34,857 nt of DNA, taken from Deltaproteobacteria bacterium. GTDB lineage: Bacteria > Desulfobacterota > Binatia > HRBIN30. Under the pieces are notes generated by a model that had not been told where the DNA came from, did no database searches, and saw nothing but the letters and a program-made list of their open reading frames with translations. Positions 31,840 to 34,857 of the stretch are shown one piece after another (the first letter of the stretch is position 1; each line of letters starts with the position of its first letter). Position numbers and translations under genes: made by a program. Location: the NCBI GenBank assembly GCA_016200585.1, contig JACQEN010000327.1, positions 1 through 34,857 of the forward strand. Reading direction: 5' to 3'.

Positions 31840-32952
31840 ATGCTGATCGGCATCCCCAAAGAGATCAAAGCGGAAGAAAACCGAGTGGCGATGACTCCCG
31901 CCGGCGTCAGCGCGCTGCTGGCGCACGGCCACCGCGTGTTGGTGCAGCGCCACGCCGGTGAGGGCAGCGGTTTGCTCGACGCCCAGTATCGTAGCGCCGG
32001 AGCGGAGATCGTTGCCGGAGCGCGAGCCGTGTGGGAGCGCGCCGAAATGATCGTGAAGGTGAAAGAGCCGCTGCGGTCGGAGTATCGCTATCTGCGCGAA
32101 GGGCTCATCGTCTTCACCTATCTGCATTTGGCAGCCAGCCGCGAATTGACGCAGACGCTGCGCAGCAAGAAGGTGCGCGCCATCGGCTACGAAACGATTC
32201 AGCTCGATGACGGCACACTGCCGCTGCTGGCGCCGATGAGTGAAGTTGCCGGCCGCTTGTCGATCCAAGTCGGTGCGTGGTGTTTGCAGAAGCCCAATGG
32301 CGGTGCCGGCATTCTGCTCGGCGGGGCTTCGGGCGTTCGACCGGCCAAGGTCGTGATTCTGGGAGCCGGCATCGCCGGCGCCAACGCGGGCCAGATTGCT
32401 GCGGGTGTCGGCGCCAACGTCTGCGTCATCGATCTCAACCCGGTACGACTGCGCTACCTGCACGACATTCTGGGCGGACACATTACCACCGTCATGTCGA
32501 ACCGCGCCAACATCGAAGAGGAGGTGAGCGATGCCGATCTAGTCGTCGGCTCCGTACTCATCGCCGGCGCCAAGGCCCCGCATCTGGTGACGCGCAAAAC
32601 GGTGAAGGCGATGAAGCCCGGAGCGGCGATTGTCGACATCTCGATCGATCAAGGCGGCTGCATCGAGACGTCGCGTCCAACCACCCTCGACGATCCGATC
32701 TACGTCGCCGAGCGTGTCGTCCACTACTGCGTGACCAACATGCCGGCCGTCGTGCCGCGCACCTCGACCTTTGCGCTCACCAACGCGACCCTGTCGTACG
32801 CCATGGACCTGGCCGATAAAGGCCTGCCGGGAGCGCTGCGCCGCAATATTCCGCTGCGGCGCGGCGTCAATGTCTTCGATGGCAACGTGGTCCACGCCGG
32901 AGTGGCCGAAGCGTTCGGCTTCGAGTACGTGCCGGTCGAGAACCTGGCTTGA
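31840..32952 (+). CDS. ald: alanine dehydrogenase
   Basis: Ald reversibly deaminates L-alanine to pyruvate and ammonia with NAD. The 370-residue product matches the family length of about 371. Catalytic and substrate residues known from the Mycobacterium enzyme are at the same numbers: Arg15 (ENRVAMTP), Lys75 (VKVKEP), His96 (TYLHLA) and Asp270 (SIDQGG). The Rossmann loop reads VILGAGIAGANAGQIAAG and ends in the acidic VIDLN that favours NAD. MPAVVPRTSTFALTNATLSY is the usual C-terminal block. The start MLIGIPKEIK at 31840 is canonical; the frame stays open further upstream across the folD start, but that part is antisense to folD. It is divergent from folD. Confidence 0.95.
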   Translation: MLIGIPKEIKAEENRVAMTPAGVSALLAHGHRVLVQRHAGEGSGLLDAQYRSAGAEIVAGARAVWERAEMIVKVKEPLRSEYRYLREGLIVFTYLHLAASRELTQTLRSKKVRAIGYETIQLDDGTLPLLAPMSEVAGRLSIQVGAWCLQKPNGGAGILLGGASGVRPAKVVILGAGIAGANAGQIAAGVGANVCVIDLNPVRLRYLHDILGGHITTVMSNRANIEEEVSDADLVVGSVLIAGAKAPHLVTRKTVKAMKPGAAIVDISIDQGGCIETSRPTTLDDPIYVAERVVHYCVTNMPAVVPRTSTFALTNATLSYAMDLADKGLPGALRRNIPLRRGVNVFDGNVVHAGVAEAFGFEYVPVENLA

Positions 32953-32971
32953 AGATCGGAGCCGGTCCGGG

Positions 32972-32999
32972 GGTTCTGGTCCCTGGTCGCCAGTCTCCC
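32972..32999. repeat. four-copy heptad array between ald and the stress-protein gene
   Basis: Four heptads in a row fit GKYNCYN: GGTTCTG, GTCCCTG, GTCGCCA and GTCTCCC. They resemble the array at 21972. It fills most of the 49 bases between two converging genes. Confidence 0.45.
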
Positions 33000-33001
33000 G
33001 T

Positions 33002-33487
33002 CTATTTCCTTCTCGCCCGCTTCTTCTTCCCCGACTTGAGCACGGTGCGGCGGACCGTCAGCACCGGGCAAGCCGCGGTGCGTACCACCTTTTCGGCGAC
33101 GCTTCCCATGACCATGTGCGCCAATCCGGTGCGGCCGTGGGTTGAAACAATCACCAGGTCGGCCTTCGCCGCCTTGGCCGTATCGACGATGACTTGAGCC
33201 GGCGAGCCGGTCTTGAGAAGCGTGCGCACTCGGTGCCCCTTCTTCTCGAGATCGGCAGCAATGCGTCCCAACTGCTCCTTGCCTGCCTTGCGCTGCTCTT
33301 CGAGCAACAGCGCCAGGTTTGGGCTCGTCGCATACAAGTCGGTCGGTGACGCGTAGTACACCGGCTCGATGACGTGCAGTACGACCAACTCGGGAGATGC
33401 GGCGACCGCAAAGTCGCGCGCATATGCCAAAGCGTTGAGCGAGTCATCCGAGAAATCAACCGGGATCAGGATACGCTTGATGGCCAT
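33002..33487 (-). CDS. universal stress protein (UspA family)
   Basis: This 161-residue single-domain Usp protein opens MAIKRILIPVDFSDDSLNAL. The C-terminal ATP-loop region reads DLVIVSTHGRTGLAHMVMGS, followed by AEKVVRTAACPVLTVR. In the ATP-binding subfamily this loop is G-2x-G-9x-G-S/T; here the first Gly is Ser, and the rest (HG, nine residues, GS) is intact, so ATP binding is likely but unproven. The last ten residues are very basic (KKKRARRK). The ATG at 33487 has AAGGAG seven bases upstream, which decides against a TTG six bases earlier. The cellular role is unknown; family members respond to starvation and redox stress. Confidence 0.92.
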   Translation of the reverse strand: MAIKRILIPVDFSDDSLNALAYARDFAVAASPELVVLHVIEPVYYASPTDLYATSPNLALLLEEQRKAGKEQLGRIAADLEKKGHRVRTLLKTGSPAQVIVDTAKAAKADLVIVSTHGRTGLAHMVMGSVAEKVVRTAACPVLTVRRTVLKSGKKKRARRK

Positions 33488-33563
33488 GAGCAATCTCCTT
33501 TGCCGTCCTGGTTTTCCTATATCGGAGCGCCACGCTTGAAGCTAGGAGGGACGACGTGGGTAG

Positions 33564-33650
33564 GATTGACGATTGACGATTGGTGATTGGGTGATTGGTG
33601 ATGGCGGATTGAACGCACGTTCCGTCCTGAGGTAGGACCAATCGTCAATT
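33564..33650. repeat. GATTGAC-type heptad array with perfect 12-bp inverted partner
   Basis: From 33564 to about 33612 six to seven units of the GATTGRY type repeat every seven or eight bases. The 12-mer ATTGACGATTGG at 33572-33583 has its exact reverse complement at 33638-33649. The paired arms lie immediately before the ribosome site of the CoA-transferase gene, in the gap between two divergent genes. Confidence 0.6.
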
Positions 33651-33664
33651 TCCCGGAGGTTGCC

Positions 33665-34857
33665 ATGCTCAAGGTTCTCGACGGCGTACGTCTCATCGAA
33701 GCGGCGGAATGGTTCTTCGTGCCGGGTGCCGGCACGGTGTTGGCCGATTGGGGCGTCGACGTCGTCAAAATCGAGCATCCGACGCGCGGCGATCCGCTGC
33801 GCGGCCTGATCAGCTCCGGCATGGTGCCGGGCGCCAGCGGCCTCAACTTCTTCATTGAGAACGGCAGCCGTAACAAGCGCAGCATCGGCCTCGACCTGGC
33901 GACCGACCAAGGACGCGAGATTCTCTACAATCTCGTCGAGAAGGCCGACGTCTTTCTCACCAGTTTCCTGCCGCCGGCGCGACGACGCTTGAAGATCGAC
34001 GTCGACGACTTGCGCAAGATCAATCCGCGGCTGATCTATGCCAAGGGCTCCGGCCAAGGGCCGAAAGGTCCGGAAGCGGAACGCGGCGGCTTTGATGCCG
34101 GGTCGTTCTGGTCGCGCGGCGGCGTTGCCCACATGCTCAGTGAGCCCGGCAAGGCGCCAATCATGCAACGCGCCGCGTTCGGCGACACCATCGGTGCGAC
34201 CTTCATTGCTGGTGGCATCGCTGCGGCACTGTATCATCGCGAGAAGACCGGCCAGGCGACGACGGTCGACGTGTCACTGCTCGGCACCGCTTGCTGGTTG
34301 ATGGCTCCCGACATCCTCGGTGCGATGGTGCTCGGGCGCGATCTGCCGCACAGCGACCGCAGCCGTGCGCCCAATCCTCTGATGAACACCTATTTGTGCA
34401 GCGACGGCAAGTGGCTGATGCTGATGATGCTGACGCCGCTGCGGCACTGGGACGAGTTCTGCAAGGCCATCGAGCGCGAAGACCTGGCGCAAGAATACCC
34501 GTTGATGAAGTGGATCGACGAGCAGGTGCGCTTTCGCCTGGTCGATGTCTTGAACAAGCACTTCGCCACCCGCAGCCGCGTCGAATGGATGGATCGTCTG
34601 CTCAAGTACGACACCATCCACGCGCCGGTGCAGACGCCGACGGAGCTGCGTAGCGATCCGCAGGTGCTCGCCAACGGCTACTTGGTCGACTACACGCACC
34701 CGCAACATGGTCCGTTCAAGGTAGTCAGCAGCCCGGTGCAGTTCAACGCCGATCCCACCGACGTGCGGCGCGTCGCTCCTGAAGTCGGTCAGGACACCGA
34801 AAGTATCCTGTTGGAGAACGGCGTTTCGTGGGAAGAAATCGCCAAGCTCAAGGAAGC
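33665..34857 (+). CDS. CaiB/BaiF-family CoA-transferase (type III), 3' end cut by window
   Basis: At least 397 residues are visible and the frame is open at the window edge. Type III CoA-transferases move CoA between carboxylic acids through an aspartyl-CoA thioester. The start MLKVLDGVRLIEAAEWFFVPGAG, then LADWGVDVVKIEHPTRGDPLRG, NGSRNKRSIGLDLATDQGRE and KADVFLTSFLPPARRRLKI are all family blocks. The likely nucleophile is the Asp of RGGFDAGSFWSRGG near residue 148, aligned with Asp169 of formyl-CoA transferase. EKTGQATTVDVSLLGTACWL and an APVQTPTELRSDPQVLANGY block follow. GGAGG lies about six bases before the ATG. The substrate is unknown; similar genes often serve degradation of aromatic, steroid or carnitine-type acids. 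An inverted heptad repeat precedes it. Confidence 0.92.
   Translation, partial: MLKVLDGVRLIEAAEWFFVPGAGTVLADWGVDVVKIEHPTRGDPLRGLISSGMVPGASGLNFFIENGSRNKRSIGLDLATDQGREILYNLVEKADVFLTSFLPPARRRLKIDVDDLRKINPRLIYAKGSGQGPKGPEAERGGFDAGSFWSRGGVAHMLSEPGKAPIMQRAAFGDTIGATFIAGGIAAALYHREKTGQATTVDVSLLGTACWLMAPDILGAMVLGRDLPHSDRSRAPNPLMNTYLCSDGKWLMLMMLTPLRHWDEFCKAIEREDLAQEYPLMKWIDEQVRFRLVDVLNKHFATRSRVEWMDRLLKYDTIHAPVQTPTELRSDPQVLANGYLVDYTHPQHGPFKVVSSPVQFNADPTDVRRVAPEVGQDTESILLENGVSWEEIAKLKE

Overview
The window is GC-rich bacterial chromosome, most like a soil or sediment relative of the old Deltaproteobacteria (Myxococcota, Desulfobacterota or Binatota-type lineages). This is an inference from gene content: two secreted proteins built of Myxococcus-type cysteine-rich repeats, an LLM-class F420-type oxidoreductase, a CaiB/BaiF CoA-transferase, a split-subunit glycine dehydrogenase and many GT-C sugar transferases. 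I see no rRNA, tRNA, CRISPR array or intact transposase.

Positions 1-5000: a secreted cysteine-rich protein (204-2810) faces an orphan rsmH (2851-3756), which is coupled to a membrane-anchored LamG-type protein (3765-4853). Positions 5009-19574 form a glycosylation-type region. It holds three family-2 glycosyltransferases of the polyprenyl-phosphate sugar synthase type (5009, 8562, 18780) and two large GT-C membrane transferases (5808-8450; 9407-12163). The second GT-C enzyme is an Agl23-like protein fused to a six-repeat NHL propeller. A 1992-residue secreted protein (12597-18575) sits between them. In it a seven-repeat TolB-like array appears to be inserted inside a second repeat family. 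Two relics lie in the gaps: a decayed group II intron reverse transcriptase/maturase (12214-12490) and a decayed NHL-repeat fragment (18675-18755) resembling the Agl23-NHL gene.

Positions 19608-25746 hold envelope and miscellaneous genes: a zinc-ribbon/DUF3426 membrane protein, TatA, an LLM oxidoreductase, a SnoaL-like domain with a lysine-rich tail, a TonB-like protein and another polytopic GT-C-like protein. Next is a 211-bp element without genes (25818-26028). It has 14-bp terminal inverted repeats and a perfect 8-bp flanking duplication, so it looks like a MITE.

Positions 26123-31735 are one-carbon metabolism on the minus strand, in the order folD, gcvT, gcvH, gcvPA, gcvPB. Glycine is cleaved to methylene-tetrahydrofolate, which FolD interconverts with formyl-tetrahydrofolate. 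Alanine dehydrogenase (31840), a universal stress protein and a CoA-transferase cut by the window edge complete the segment.

A recurring feature is that several gaps between genes hold short arrays with a 7- or 8-base period. The sequences differ, and several have an inverted partner arm nearby.
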